DNA of 6,069 bases from Pseudomonadota bacterium. GTDB lineage: Bacteria; Pseudomonadota; Alphaproteobacteria; Micropepsales; Micropepsaceae. Positions within the stretch are counted from its first letter, which is position 1. Each line of letters opens with the position of its first letter. The DNA is taken from contig JAKAVI010000049.1 of the NCBI GenBank assembly GCA_021817355.1, positions 1-6,069 on the forward strand, read 5' to 3'. A program made the translations under genes and the position numbers. Shown piece by piece: positions 1 to 6,069 of this stretch. A model generated the notes under the pieces. That model was not told where the DNA came from, ran no database searches, and saw only the letters and a program-made list of their open reading frames with translations.

Positions 1-259
1 CGCCATGAAAGAGCGGCCAGCCACCATGATGCGGCGATTGGATGCGACGCAGATAATGACCAATCTTGCGTTCTAGCTCGAGATTGGCGTCCTCGCCGAG
101 GTAGTGGACGAGCAGGATGTATTCGGCCGGTATGGTCGCGTCTGCCTCCAGCTCGTAGACCCAGTGCCCGTCCGGTCTTTGATCCTTGAGCAGCGCCGCC
201 GTGGCCGCGCTGATCGCCTGTTCCAGCGCCTGCGGCTCCACGCTCATGGTCTTGTCCAT
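1..259 (-). CDS. shc: Squalene-hopene cyclase, N-terminal 86 codons (truncated by window edge)
   Basis: Shc (HpnF) is a membrane-associated class II triterpene cyclase that folds squalene into hopene/hopanol, the first committed step of hopanoid synthesis. Only the N-terminus is visible and the reading frame runs off the left edge; the family is usually about 650 residues. The visible part holds two QW motifs (Q-x(2-5)-G-x-W) typical of the family: QRPDGHW at residues 27-33 and QSPHHGGW at 74-81. Between them is the highly conserved N-terminal stretch ELEADATIPAEY (36-47). The catalytic DxDD motif lies beyond the window. The ATG at 259-257 was chosen because GGAGAAGG sits just upstream; a second in-frame ATG at codon 5 has no comparable site. 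The gene follows hpnE in the same direction after 86 bases and uses the squalene made by HpnCDE. The family call is firm. Confidence 0.96.
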   Translation of the reverse strand, partial: MDKTMSVEPQALEQAISAATAALLKDQRPDGHWVYELEADATIPAEYILLVHYLGEDANLELERKIGHYLRRIQSPHHGGWPLFHG

Positions 260-262
260 CTG

Positions 263-270
263 CCTTCTCC
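263..270 (-). promoter_or_regulatory. Strong Shine-Dalgarno site for shc
   Basis: On the minus strand the sequence reads GGAGAAGG-CAG-ATG. The GGAG core is seven bases from the start codon, which is good spacing. This fixes the shc start at 259. It contrasts with the weak or absent sites in front of hpnC, hpnD and hpnE, whose starts overlap the preceding stop codons. Confidence 0.8.
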
Positions 271-294
271 GAATTCTGGGCGCGGCGGGCCGAT

Positions 295-323
295 GTTTTA
301 GCGGAACCCGCGAGAGCGACCAA
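295..323 (-). promoter_or_regulatory. Weak candidate promoter in the hpnE-shc gap
   Basis: Within the only non-coding gap (260-345), the minus strand carries TTGGTC (323-318), a 17-base spacer, then TAAAAC (300-295). The spacing is ideal for a housekeeping sigma-70-type promoter, and the matches are 3/6 for the -35 box and 4/6 for the -10 box. A start about seven bases downstream would give a leader of roughly 28 bases before the shc ATG. Chance matches of this quality are common, so this is only a candidate. No convincing terminator was seen in the gap, so read-through from hpnE is equally plausible. Confidence 0.25.
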
Positions 324-345
324 CGCCTTTAGCCCGGTGTGAGGT

Positions 346-1596
346 TTACGCAGCCGTCAGGCTCAGCTCTGCTGCCATTTCGCCTGAGCGCAGGGCCCCT
401 TCGATGGTTGCCGGCAGCCCGGTCTGGACCCAATCCCCGGCCAGGATAAGGTTACCCCAGGGTGTCACCGGACCAGGGCGCCGGCTGTCCTCCTGCGGGG
501 TGGCGGCAAAGGTCGCCCTGCGTTCCTTGACGATCTGCCAGCGCGGCATGGGACCGGTCAAGTTGTGGGCGGCGGCGACGTCCGCCCACAGCCGTTGCGC
601 CAGGCTGTCACGGTCCTCGTCGAGCAGGCGGTCGGCGCCGGATACGGTGACCGACAGGCGGTCGGAAAAGGCAAATATCCATTCGGCGAGCCCACCGATC
701 ACTCCGATGATAGGTTCGGCGCCCTTTGGTGCGGGCTGCGCAAAATGGCCATTGATGATGGCACGAAAGGCCGTGGGCGCGCGGAGCTGTGGGACGAGAT
801 CGGTCGCCACCCAGGCAGGTACGGCCAGCACGATCCTGTCCGGTGGCTCAAGCGCGATGCTGTGCCCGGCAAGCTCGACGCCGACGACGCGGCTGTCCTC
901 GAACCGTAGCGTTCGCACGCGCTTGCCGAGGATCACGGTGGCTCCGTGCTGCGCGAGATAACTGAGCGCCGGGGTGACAAAGGCGTCGGCAAGGTGGGGG
1001 GTGGCAATTCGTGGACAATAGGCCCGGCCACCCTTGAACAGGGTTTGACGGATCACGGCTGCGGCCAGGCTTGCCGATGCCGTGCGCGGGTCGGTGTTAA
1101 GCGCTGCGAGCAGAAGCGGAGCCAGCAGCCTGTCCCATAGTGCGCCGCTGCACGAAAGCACGCTTTCGACCGGTGCATCGGCTCCGGCGCCAAGCAGCCT
1201 CAGGATAGAAAGATATTCGCCCAGATGCGTGTCTGGAACCCGTCGCGATGGCGTCAGAACCCACCATGCCAGTGGGCCGTCATTGGGATGGATGATCCAG
1301 CGGGCCCCTGTTGCAGCATCAAAAAACGCAAAACGTGCATGTCTAGGTCCCGTCAGCTGGGCGTGGGCGCCGATCCTGTGCACATAGCGATGGACGGCAG
1401 CGTTGCCAGAAAGAACGAGGTGGTTGCCATTGTCGATGACCTGATCAAGCGCAGCGTCAAAGTAAGAGCGGCAGCGCCCGCCTGCCTGATTGGCGCCTTC
1501 GATCAGCGTTACTCTGGCTCCGTGGCCAACCAGATTGACGGCGGCGCTCAGGCCGGCGAGTCCGGCGCCGATGACGTAGACGCGGCCGGCGGTCAT
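346..1596 (-). CDS. hpnE: HpnE, FAD-dependent hydroxysqualene desaturase/reductase (squalene-forming)
   Basis: HpnE is an amine-oxidase/phytoene-desaturase-like flavoprotein that completes squalene formation by reductively removing the hydroxyl of hydroxysqualene, as known for the HpnCDE route. The 416-residue product begins with a Rossmann FAD motif, VYVIGAGLAGLSAA (G10, G12, G15). A ribose-binding acidic residue follows at E33, then the GGRCRS signature (39-44). The C-terminus has the matching FAD-closing motif GDWVQTGLPATIEGA (387-401). Both FAD-binding ends are intact and the length is normal. The ATG overlaps the hpnD TGA by four bases, and no strong ribosome binding site precedes it, so translation is probably coupled to hpnD. 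A carotenoid desaturase is the main alternative, but the neighbouring hpnC, hpnD and shc make HpnE the far better call. Confidence 0.95.
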   Translation of the reverse strand: MTAGRVYVIGAGLAGLSAAVNLVGHGARVTLIEGANQAGGRCRSYFDAALDQVIDNGNHLVLSGNAAVHRYVHRIGAHAQLTGPRHARFAFFDAATGARWIIHPNDGPLAWWVLTPSRRVPDTHLGEYLSILRLLGAGADAPVESVLSCSGALWDRLLAPLLLAALNTDPRTASASLAAAVIRQTLFKGGRAYCPRIATPHLADAFVTPALSYLAQHGATVILGKRVRTLRFEDSRVVGVELAGHSIALEPPDRIVLAVPAWVATDLVPQLRAPTAFRAIINGHFAQPAPKGAEPIIGVIGGLAEWIFAFSDRLSVTVSGADRLLDEDRDSLAQRLWADVAAAHNLTGPMPRWQIVKERRATFAATPQEDSRRPGPVTPWGNLILAGDWVQTGLPATIEGALRSGEMAAELSLTAA

Positions 1597-2453
1597 CTGC
1601 CCAGCCCATTGGCAAGGACGATCTGTGCCAGCTTGAGTTTGGACAATGACACCCGATGGCGCGGTGGCTGCCAGCCGGCACGCTCCATCTCGGAGAGAAT
1701 TTGCGAATAGACGGCTCCCATCAGCCTTGGGGTGGCGATGCGTCCCTTGGGTTTGGAGGCCATCAGACGATGGGCGCTGGCGTAATGACGATGGGCGAGG
1801 GCTGCCAGCTGGCGGCAGGCTTCGTCCAGGCGGGCATCCTTCAGCACTGTTGCCGGCTCGCGGCTGGTGATGCCGACGGCGTCAAGAAAGTCGCGCGGCA
1901 GATAAAGCCGGCCGATCTGGGCATCCTCATCAAGGTCACGCAGAATATTGGTGAGCTGCAGCGCGCGCCCCAGATCATGCGCAAGGGCAAAGCCCGCCTC
2001 TTCATTCATGCCGAATATCTTGACCGAGAGCCGACCTACCGCACTGGCGACGCGATCGCAGTAAAGATCGAGCACGGCCAGGTCCGGCGCGATGATGTCC
2101 TCGCGTACGTCCATTTCCATGCCGTCAATCACGGCGAGAAAATCCTCAAGACGCAGGCCATAGTCGCCTACCGGCCGAACCAGGTAAGACAGACGTGCAG
2201 GAGGATTGCCGCCATAGAGACTGGCAAGGTCGTCGCGCCAGACGTTCAGCGCATTCTGCCGTTCGCTGCGCGTGCCCTGACCGTCATCGGCGATGTCATC
2301 GACGGCGCGGCAGAAGGCATAGATGGCAAACATCGCATCGCGCTGGGCCGCCGGCATCAGACGCATGGCGAGATAAAAGGAACTGCCGGCTGCCTTCTGT
2401 TGGACTGACAGCGTCTGCGCCGGTTGCGCGTCTTCGGACTTCGTCGCGGTCAT
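1593..2453 (-). CDS. hpnD: HpnD, presqualene diphosphate synthase
   Basis: HpnD is a trans-isoprenyl diphosphate synthase of the squalene/phytoene synthase family that condenses two farnesyl diphosphates head-to-head into presqualene diphosphate. The 286-residue product is of usual size. The first Mg-binding aspartate motif is DDIAD (52-56), inside AFCRAVDDIADD. The second is QLTNILRDLDED (166-177), with D173 and D177 in DxxxD spacing. GRLYLPRD follows soon after. No transmembrane segment is evident, and a cytosolic, membrane-apposed enzyme is expected. The start ATG overlaps the hpnC TGA (2450-2453) and has no clear Shine-Dalgarno site, so coupled translation is likely. Phytoene synthase (CrtB) is the related alternative; the adjacent HpnC paralogue, HpnE and Shc argue for the hopanoid enzyme. 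Confidence 0.95.
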   Translation of the reverse strand: MTATKSEDAQPAQTLSVQQKAAGSSFYLAMRLMPAAQRDAMFAIYAFCRAVDDIADDGQGTRSERQNALNVWRDDLASLYGGNPPARLSYLVRPVGDYGLRLEDFLAVIDGMEMDVREDIIAPDLAVLDLYCDRVASAVGRLSVKIFGMNEEAGFALAHDLGRALQLTNILRDLDEDAQIGRLYLPRDFLDAVGITSREPATVLKDARLDEACRQLAALAHRHYASAHRLMASKPKGRIATPRLMGAVYSQILSEMERAGWQPPRHRVSLSKLKLAQIVLANGLGR

Positions 2454-3328
2454 TGCTGCGTCCGCGCCAATTGTCCGGAACTGCGGCTCAAGCGCTGGGC
2501 GGCGAAGCGCAGGCTCGTGCCCAGGACAAGGGGTAACAGCTCCAGCGTGGTGTGGTGCACCCGTTCGCTCAAGGGATCCTTACGCAGCAGTTTGGCAGTC
2601 AGGTCCTGTGCCAGGTCCTGGATGATCGCAACTTCCAAGGACAGGCGGGGATCACGTATCTGACTGGAAAAGGGTTTGGCATAGCCGAGCAGCTGGCTGG
2701 TGCGCCGGGCCAAGGATTTGATGACCCGTTCCAGCGCCGGGGTGGCCCGCGGCTCCATCAGGGCTTCGGGGCCGATGCCTTCGGCCCATAATGCTTCCAT
2801 GGGAAGGTAGACGCGATCAAGCCGCTGGTGATCCTTCTTGCAATCCTGCAGATGGTTGATCACCTGCAGCGCCGCGCACAACGCGTCATTGGCCGGCCAG
2901 GTGCCGACGTCTTCGCCGTGTACGTCCAGTACGAAACGGCCGACCGGCATGGCGGAATAACGGCAATAATCCATCAGCGCATTCCAGTCGCGGTAGCGCA
3001 GTTGGGTCACGTCCCGGCGAAACGCCTCGAGCAGATCAAGTCCATGCTGGAGCGAAAGTCCCTGGGCGGTGGTGATCTCGCGCAGCCGGACGGCCTGGGG
3101 AATAGTCTGGCTTTCGCCCAGAAGGCTGGTGCGGAATTCCTCGAGCAGCCTGAGCTTGTCACCAGCCGGCGCGGAGGGGTGGTCGGCGACGTCGTCGGCG
3201 GCGCGCGCAAAGGCATAAAATGCCTGAATGGCGGGACGGTGACGCTTGCGGATCAGTAGCGAGGCAACGGGGAAATTCTCGTCGCCCGATCCTTTTCCGG
3301 ACTGAAGTTCGGCTGCCGTAATGCTCAT
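2450..3328 (-). CDS. hpnC: HpnC, hydroxysqualene synthase
   Basis: HpnC is a divergent squalene/phytoene synthase family member that turns presqualene diphosphate into hydroxysqualene, between HpnD and HpnE in the pathway. The chosen start gives 292 residues. Visible hallmarks are DENFPVAS near the N-terminus (16-23), which is characteristic of HpnC, and the first aspartate motif DDVAD (45-49). The second motif, QVINHLQDCKKD (155-166), has D162 and D166, and VYLP follows. The frame stays open upstream to an ATG at 3451, but that would add 41 residues of no family character lying inside hpnB. The ATG at 3328 overlaps the hpnB TGA in the same ATGA pattern seen at the other junctions and immediately precedes the conserved N-terminus. 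Only a weak GGGA lies upstream, so coupling to hpnB is likely. Confidence 0.94.
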   Translation of the reverse strand: MSITAAELQSGKGSGDENFPVASLLIRKRHRPAIQAFYAFARAADDVADHPSAPAGDKLRLLEEFRTSLLGESQTIPQAVRLREITTAQGLSLQHGLDLLEAFRRDVTQLRYRDWNALMDYCRYSAMPVGRFVLDVHGEDVGTWPANDALCAALQVINHLQDCKKDHQRLDRVYLPMEALWAEGIGPEALMEPRATPALERVIKSLARRTSQLLGYAKPFSSQIRDPRLSLEVAIIQDLAQDLTAKLLRKDPLSERVHHTTLELLPLVLGTSLRFAAQRLSRSSGQLARTQQ

Positions 3329-4482
3329 GACTGTCCCATTGCCTGGGGCCGACCTTTCCACATGCCCCCCCGCCCCCGCCAGTGCTGAACCGCGGAATCG
3401 AGGGTGAAGAGGGCATATAGAAGACCGATTGCTGGCAGGGCCAGCCCCCATAGCGGGGTCCGGCCATAAAAGCGCAGCATCGGCCGGAAGGAGGCGGCCA
3501 TCAGCCCGTAGGCCGCTGCCGCGGCCAGCCAGCTGCCGTCCGGGGCGAGCAGCATGTAAACCGGCGGACTGAGGAACATCAGGCAGAGACCAAGAAGGGT
3601 GCCGAGGAGAAGGAGCGGATTATAGCGCAGCTGGGCATAGGCCGAGCGGGCGACCATGCGGCGGATTTCCCCCATCCGCCGATAGGGGCGAATAGACTGC
3701 GCCCGCTCCGTCAGCCCCAGCCAGATCGGCCCTTGGGCTTTCATGAGCCGGCCCATGGCACAGTCATCGATGATCTCGCTGCGGATGGCCGCGATACCTC
3801 CTGCCGCCTCCAGCGCAGGGCGTCGGACCAGCATGCATCCGCCGGCTGCTGCCGCCATCCTGTTTCGAACATTGTTTACCCAACTGAACGGATACAGCAT
3901 CGCGAAGAAGTAGACGAAGGCGGGGATGAAGAAGCGTTCGGGCCAGGTCTTGCAATGCAGCTTTGCCATGAGAGAGGTCAACACCAGCGCGTTGGCCTCG
4001 GCGCGGCTGACCAGGGCTGTCAGACTATCCGGGGCATGGCGGATGTCGGCGTCGGTCAGCCAGAGATAGTCGCTTGGCTCTTTGCCGGCCTCGAGGATGC
4101 CCTGGTGCACCGCCCATAATTTGCCGGTCCAGCCGGAAGGCCGCGGGCTTCCGCCAAGCACCCTGAGACGCGCCGCGCCGCCAAGGGCGTGGGCCTTTGC
4201 GCTTGTTCCGTCGCTGCTTTCATCGTCGACAAGCAGGATGCGCAGCGGACCGGGATAATCCTGGGCGAGAAGGCTCGCCAGCGTCGTGGCAATCACATCC
4301 GCTTCATTGCGGGCTGGCACGATCGCGGTCACCGAGGGCCATGGGGAGGGGACAGATTGTGGCAGGTGGCGATCGTCACGCTCCTGCGCCTGCCAGAACA
4401 GGCCGCGAAACAGCAGCAGATAAAGCCAGATCAAGAGCGGCAATCCTGCACATACCGCGTCGCGAAGGAGCGGCCAGATCAC
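3325..4482 (-). CDS. hpnB: HpnB, hopanoid-associated family 2 glycosyltransferase
   Basis: HpnB is a membrane-anchored GT-A-fold (GT2) glycosyltransferase found with hopanoid genes; its donor and acceptor are not established. The 385-residue product has an N-terminal membrane helix (about 10-29), then a catalytic domain. That domain shows IVPARNE (54-60), VDDESSDGT (85-93), GWTGKLWA (117-124), the metal-binding DAD in LTDADI (142-147), AAGGCMLVRR (212-221) and the acidic IIDDCAMG (237-244), probably the catalytic-base region. Three more hydrophobic segments follow at about 289-311, 317-332 and 344-361. The start is GTG at 4482, overlapping the hpnA TGA, with GAAGGA eight bases upstream as a ribosome binding site. 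A run of seven G near the 3' end encodes residues 371-373. Family membership is firm; attachment of a sugar to a hopanoid is inferred. Confidence 0.93.
   Translation of the reverse strand: MIWPLLRDAVCAGLPLLIWLYLLLFRGLFWQAQERDDRHLPQSVPSPWPSVTAIVPARNEADVIATTLASLLAQDYPGPLRILLVDDESSDGTSAKAHALGGAARLRVLGGSPRPSGWTGKLWAVHQGILEAGKEPSDYLWLTDADIRHAPDSLTALVSRAEANALVLTSLMAKLHCKTWPERFFIPAFVYFFAMLYPFSWVNNVRNRMAAAAGGCMLVRRPALEAAGGIAAIRSEIIDDCAMGRLMKAQGPIWLGLTERAQSIRPYRRMGEIRRMVARSAYAQLRYNPLLLLGTLLGLCLMFLSPPVYMLLAPDGSWLAAAAAYGLMAASFRPMLRFYGRTPLWGLALPAIGLLYALFTLDSAVQHWRGRGGMWKGRPQAMGQS
3365..3377 (-). repeat. G7 and G5 homopolymer runs in the 3' end of hpnB
   Basis: On the minus strand hpnB codons 369-373 read CGG GGG CGG GGG GGC, giving runs of five and seven G separated by one C. 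They encode the cytoplasmic tail after the last membrane helix. Long G runs are prone to replication slippage and sequencing error. In the hpnB frame the bases also fit the X-XXY-YYZ pattern (G GGG GGC) used in -1 ribosomal frameshifting, and the -1 frame is that of hpnC. No function is shown. Confidence 0.6.
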
Positions 4483-5468
4483 GACAGATATCCTTCGGCT
4501 TCAAACCAGCTGAGCGCATCGCGTAAAGCCTCCTCATAGGGGCGTGCGTGGTACCCGAGTTCTGTGGTTGCCTTGGCTGAGGAAAAAAACATGTGGTGGC
4601 GGGACATGGCGAGGGCATCGCGGGTGACGAAAGGCTCCTTGCCGCTTAGTCCCGCGGTGATTTCCGCGATCAGGGCCAAAGGATAAAGGGGGGTCCGCGG
4701 CAGGCGTATGGCCGGCGCCTTCTTGCCGGTCAGTCTGGCGATTTCTGCCAGCATCTGCTTCAGCGTCGCGTTCTGGCCACCGAGTATGTAGGTCTCGCCA
4801 ATGCGGCCATGGGCGCGGGCGAGCAGGTGACCCGCGGCGACGTCGTCGACATGTACAAGGTTGAGGCCGGTGTCCACGAACGCCGGAATACGCCCGCGGG
4901 CGGCTTCGACAATGATACGCCCGGTCGGTGTCGGGCGTACATCGCGAGGTCCGATGGGTGTCGATGGGCTGACCAGCACGATCGGCATTCCCTGCTGCGC
5001 ATACTCCTCGACGATGCGCTCAGCCACCACCTTGCTCTTCTTGTAGGCCCCGATGGCGGTGTCAAAGCCGGCGCGATCGCGCTCGTCGGCGTCGCCACCA
5101 TCGCGCTGCGGCTTCAGCGTTGCTACCGAGGAGGTGTACACGATCCGCCGCATACCAACTTGCTTTGCAGCCTCCAGCACGTTGCGCGTGCCCTCACGGT
5201 TATTGGCGATGATCTCTTCGGGATTGCGGGCCCAAAGCCGATAATCTGCAGCGACGTGAAACAGATCTTCGCAGCCATCCATGGCCCGGCGTAGCGAGAG
5301 CGGGTCTCTCAGATCCCCGAGCACAACCTCGCAACCCAGTCCCTGCAGGTTGGTTTTGGGGCTGGTGGGACGGGCAAGGGCCCGGACCTCCTCGCCCTGG
5401 GCCAAGAGCGCACGCAGGACCGCAGAGCCCACAAAGCCCGAGGCGCCGGTGACCAGAACGCGACTCAT
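4479..5468 (-). CDS. hpnA: HpnA, hopanoid-associated NAD(P)-dependent sugar epimerase/reductase
   Basis: HpnA belongs to the extended short-chain dehydrogenase (NAD-dependent epimerase/dehydratase) family. Its substrate in hopanoid producers is not established, and a nucleotide-sugar or a hopanoid side-chain sugar is the usual guess. The 329-residue product matches the family length. It starts directly with the Rossmann motif VLVTGASGFVG (4-14; G8, G11, G14). GDLRD lies at 51-55. The TSS at 112-114 supplies the active-site Ser/Thr, and the catalytic pair Y142/K146 sits in AYKKSK. No membrane segment is needed and a cytosolic enzyme is expected. The ATG overlaps the stop of the upstream hpnL-like gene by four bases, and AGGTG lies five bases before it as a plausible ribosome binding site. 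Its TGA overlaps the GTG of hpnB. Dihydroflavonol-reductase-like SDRs look similar, but the context supports HpnA. Confidence 0.93.
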   Translation of the reverse strand: MSRVLVTGASGFVGSAVLRALLAQGEEVRALARPTSPKTNLQGLGCEVVLGDLRDPLSLRRAMDGCEDLFHVAADYRLWARNPEEIIANNREGTRNVLEAAKQVGMRRIVYTSSVATLKPQRDGGDADERDRAGFDTAIGAYKKSKVVAERIVEEYAQQGMPIVLVSPSTPIGPRDVRPTPTGRIIVEAARGRIPAFVDTGLNLVHVDDVAAGHLLARAHGRIGETYILGGQNATLKQMLAEIARLTGKKAPAIRLPRTPLYPLALIAEITAGLSGKEPFVTRDALAMSRHHMFFSSAKATTELGYHARPYEEALRDALSWFEAEGYLS

Positions 5469-6069
5469 CCTTGCACCTTGGCCTGGCGCTCTGCCCGCAG
5501 GCGTGCGGCAAAACTTCCCTCAGACAGCTGCCAACCCAGCAGGATCGGCGCGCCGTCGGCAATCTGCTGCGCCCGCCGCAGCAGCGACAGCGCGATCCCG
5601 ATCTGGGCGGGCACGCCGAAGAGTGGCATGAGAACGGCGTAGCCTGCTTCCTGCACGCCGATGGCGTTGGGAACAAACACCGCCGCGCTGCGCAAGGCGC
5701 ACATCAGCCCTTCGATAGCCACCGCATCTGCTAAAACCACATGCCAGCCCATCAGCCTGAGAGCCAGCCAGGTAAAGATGGCCGTCCCGATCCATCCGGC
5801 AAAATGGATGCAGAAGCTTGCCACCATACGCCGCGGCCGGGCGTGAACCTGCCCTATGAGGCGATGAATGTCGCCGGCATAAGGGGCCGCCTTGGGCAGA
5901 AAACGGGTGGCGACCCGCTCCAGGAGGTCGAAGCCACGGCGCTGGGCCACGATAAAGCCGCCGGCTCCCACCACACCGAGGGCGATGGCGACTGCAGCAG
6001 CTTCGAGAATATCGAGCTGGCGCCCGTCCAGCGGCAAGGTGATGACGAGGATGAGAATGCCGCCAATGA
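5465..6069 (-). CDS. hpnL: HpnL-type membrane protein, C-terminal 200 residues (5' end outside window)
   Basis: This is the C-terminal part of a polytopic inner-membrane protein of the LPG-synthase transmembrane (UPF0104, flippase-like) superfamily, of which HpnL is the hopanoid-associated branch. The frame is open from the right edge to a TGA at 5467-5465. The first visible residues are hydrophobic (IGGILILVITL), so the gene clearly begins beyond the window; a TTG at 6037 is not a credible start. Further hydrophobic segments lie at visible residues of about 21-41, 82-106, 110-132 and 142-163. The superfamily-type signature PNAIGVQE is at 133-140, followed by GYAVL. The terminal 20 residues are polar and basic. 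No catalytic synthase domain is seen in this part. A role in moving or positioning hopanoids or their precursors is an inference. HpnL rests on position next to hpnA plus this signature; another UPF0104 member is possible. Confidence 0.8.
   Translation of the reverse strand, partial: IGGILILVITLPLDGRQLDILEAAAVAIALGVVGAGGFIVAQRRGFDLLERVATRFLPKAAPYAGDIHRLIGQVHARPRRMVASFCIHFAGWIGTAIFTWLALRLMGWHVVLADAVAIEGLMCALRSAAVFVPNAIGVQEAGYAVLMPLFGVPAQIGIALSLLRRAQQIADGAPILLGWQLSEGSFAARLRAERQAKVQG

Noticed and set aside
104..301. A 65-codon plus-strand frame over the left edge
   Set aside because: It is antisense to the shc N-terminus, which has two clear QW motifs, and its own translation has no recognisable character.
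301..311. Small inverted repeat (GCGG-AAC-CCGC) as a terminator after hpnE
   Set aside because: A four-pair stem with a three-base loop and no following U-run on the minus strand is too weak to call a terminator.
1656..2408. A 250-codon plus-strand open frame opposite hpnD
   Set aside because: It lies wholly antisense to a gene with intact catalytic motifs, has no recognisable domain and is expected from G+C-rich codon bias. The same applies to plus-strand frames at 404-961, 2828-3259 and 4809-5294.
346..3328. A carotenoid (CrtB/CrtI-like) cluster
   Set aside because: HpnD and HpnE resemble phytoene synthase and desaturase. The paralogue pair with the HpnC-type DENFPVAS motif, plus squalene-hopene cyclase downstream and HpnA/HpnB upstream, identifies hopanoid synthesis.
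3329..3451. An upstream ATG at 3451 as the hpnC start
   Set aside because: It would add 41 residues of no family character inside hpnB. The ATG at 3328 matches the overlap pattern and sits directly before the conserved DENFPVAS N-terminus.
5465..6037. The hpnL-like gene starting at a TTG at 6037
   Set aside because: The frame continues open and hydrophobic to the right edge. A TTG start there would cut into a membrane helix and leave a protein much shorter than the family.

Overview
The window is a stretch of a hopanoid (bacterial sterol-like lipid) biosynthesis locus. Every recognisable gene lies on the minus strand, so transcription runs from the right edge to the left edge. In that order the genes are: a 5'-truncated hpnL-type membrane protein (right edge to 5465), hpnA (5468-4479), hpnB (4482-3325), hpnC (3328-2450), hpnD (2453-1593), hpnE (1596-346), and the first 86 codons of shc/hpnF, squalene-hopene cyclase (259 to the left edge). 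Coding density is nearly total. The only gap is the 86 bases between hpnE and shc.

The G+C-rich sequence and the order hpnA-B-C-D-E-shc, the order known from Zymomonas mobilis, suggest an alphaproteobacterium. The genus cannot be read from the sequence. No mobile element, tRNA, rRNA, CRISPR array or sign of recent transfer was seen.

The genes fall into two blocks. HpnD, HpnC and HpnE are the three-enzyme squalene route: two farnesyl diphosphates to presqualene diphosphate (HpnD), then hydroxysqualene (HpnC), then squalene (HpnE). Shc cyclises squalene to hopene/hopanol. HpnL, HpnA and HpnB are hopanoid-associated proteins: a flippase-like membrane protein, an NAD(P)-dependent sugar epimerase-like protein and a membrane-anchored family 2 glycosyltransferase. 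Their exact substrates are not settled, and a role in modifying or moving hopanoids is inferred from family and context.

The most notable architectural point is that all five junctions from hpnL to hpnE are identical 4-base stop/start overlaps (ATGA four times, GTGA once). The cyclase is set apart by a gap with its own strong ribosome binding site and a weak candidate promoter. A run of seven G near the 3' end of hpnB lies where the hpnC frame is also open, so a -1 slip there would fuse HpnB to HpnC. The genes look like a standard hopanoid pathway rather than a new system.
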